Positions 5,256 through 5,425 of a stretch of 5,425 nt of DNA are shown in pieces. Both the position numbers and the translations under genes were made by a program. The notes beneath the pieces were generated by a model, which saw only the letters and a program-made list of their open reading frames with translations, was not told the DNA's origin and did no database searches. Every line of letters begins with the position of its first letter. Position 1 is the stretch's first letter. The DNA lies in assembly GCA_937926755.1 (NCBI GenBank), contig CALBBA010000264.1, positions 1 to 5,425 of the forward strand. Direction: 5' to 3'. This stretch comes from an uncultured Collinsella sp. Lineage in GTDB: Bacteria; Actinomycetota; Coriobacteriia; Coriobacteriales; Coriobacteriaceae.

Positions 5256-5277
5256 GAGTCGTCCGAAAGGGCGGCTC
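5256..5277 (+). other. GNRA-loop hairpin favouring a plus-strand RNA
   Basis: GAGTCGTCC and GGGCGGCTC pair over nine positions on the plus strand, with two U-G pairs, around a GAAA tetraloop. On the minus strand the two wobble positions become C-A clashes and the loop becomes TTTC. No T-run follows. It could be part of a structured RNA or a gene end outside the window. Confidence 0.4.
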
Positions 5278-5425
5278 CTTACTAGTTCTGGTAATACGAT
5301 TGAGCCGTACCGATGGTCGCTGGCCGACCGCGACCGCGACGCGGCCTCCACCCGAGACCCCCATCTCGACACATAGCCCGTCATCCGACGAAAGCGCGCA
5401 GCTCCTCCTGTATAGGCGCATGGTG

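Larger units (their letters stand above)
4820..5425. other. 606-base region without a convincing gene, upstream of ppdK
   Basis: From ppdK outward it holds a GC-rich leader with hairpins (4834-4907), phased repeats (4942-4980), candidate promoters and a palindrome (4995-5057), a low-GC segment (32 G or C in 5031-5130, against clearly GC-rich coding DNA), a block of inverted repeats (5133-5245), a GNRA hairpin (5256-5277), and a GC-rich end (about 5310-5425). The end may belong to a gene or its 3' flank beyond the window; I cannot assign it. No tRNA-like T-loop or tRNA fold was found. Confidence 0.7.

Noticed and set aside
5251..5264. tRNA T-loop-like sequence (GTTTGAGTC)
   Set aside because: No acceptor stem, anticodon arm or D-arm could be found around it on either strand.
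5233..5421. Minus-strand 62-residue open frame
   Set aside because: Its stop lies inside a repeat arm, no ribosome binding site is visible, and its composition is rich in Arg, Ser and Gly without family resemblance.

Overview
This 5.4 kb window carries four genes, all on the minus strand. In transcription order they are ppdK (pyruvate, phosphate dikinase, 4819 to 2069), rplS (ribosomal protein L19, 1858 to 1517), rnhB (ribonuclease HII, 1423 to 635) and a yraN/UPF0102 gene (445 to the left edge, where its C-terminus is cut off). The coding DNA is GC-rich with clear Shine-Dalgarno sites, and RnhB has the long N-terminal extension also seen in Bacillus-type enzymes. Together with the bacterial PPDK, this suggests a high-GC anaerobic Gram-positive, probably a Coriobacteriia member such as Collinsella. 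That taxonomic call is inference from overall character, not from a database match.

Layout, right to left. Positions 4820-5425 form a 606-base region with no convincing gene. It holds a structured block (5133-5277) with a near-perfect 22-bp inverted repeat, an AT-rich stretch (32 G/C in 5031-5130), candidate ppdK promoters with a 16-bp palindromic operator-like site, four helically phased GGTAAAC-like repeats, and a leader that can form alternative hairpins. ppdK follows and ends at a strong GC hairpin (2002-2029). A promoter with an A-tract upstream and a short hairpin leader precedes rplS. A UUCG-loop terminator (1459-1482) separates rplS from rnhB, and a second terminator (550-585) separates rnhB from yraN.

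Function. PPDK interconverts pyruvate and phosphoenolpyruvate using ATP/PPi and is a central-carbon enzyme in many anaerobes. L19 is a 50S subunit protein at the subunit interface. RNase HII removes ribonucleotides from DNA, and YraN is a nuclease-fold protein. The rplS-rnhB-yraN order is a commonly conserved bacterial neighbourhood; ppdK looks like an independent unit placed upstream. The sites most worth testing are the ppdK control region and the inverted-repeat block, not the genes, which are ordinary members of known families. I found no clear new multi-gene system.
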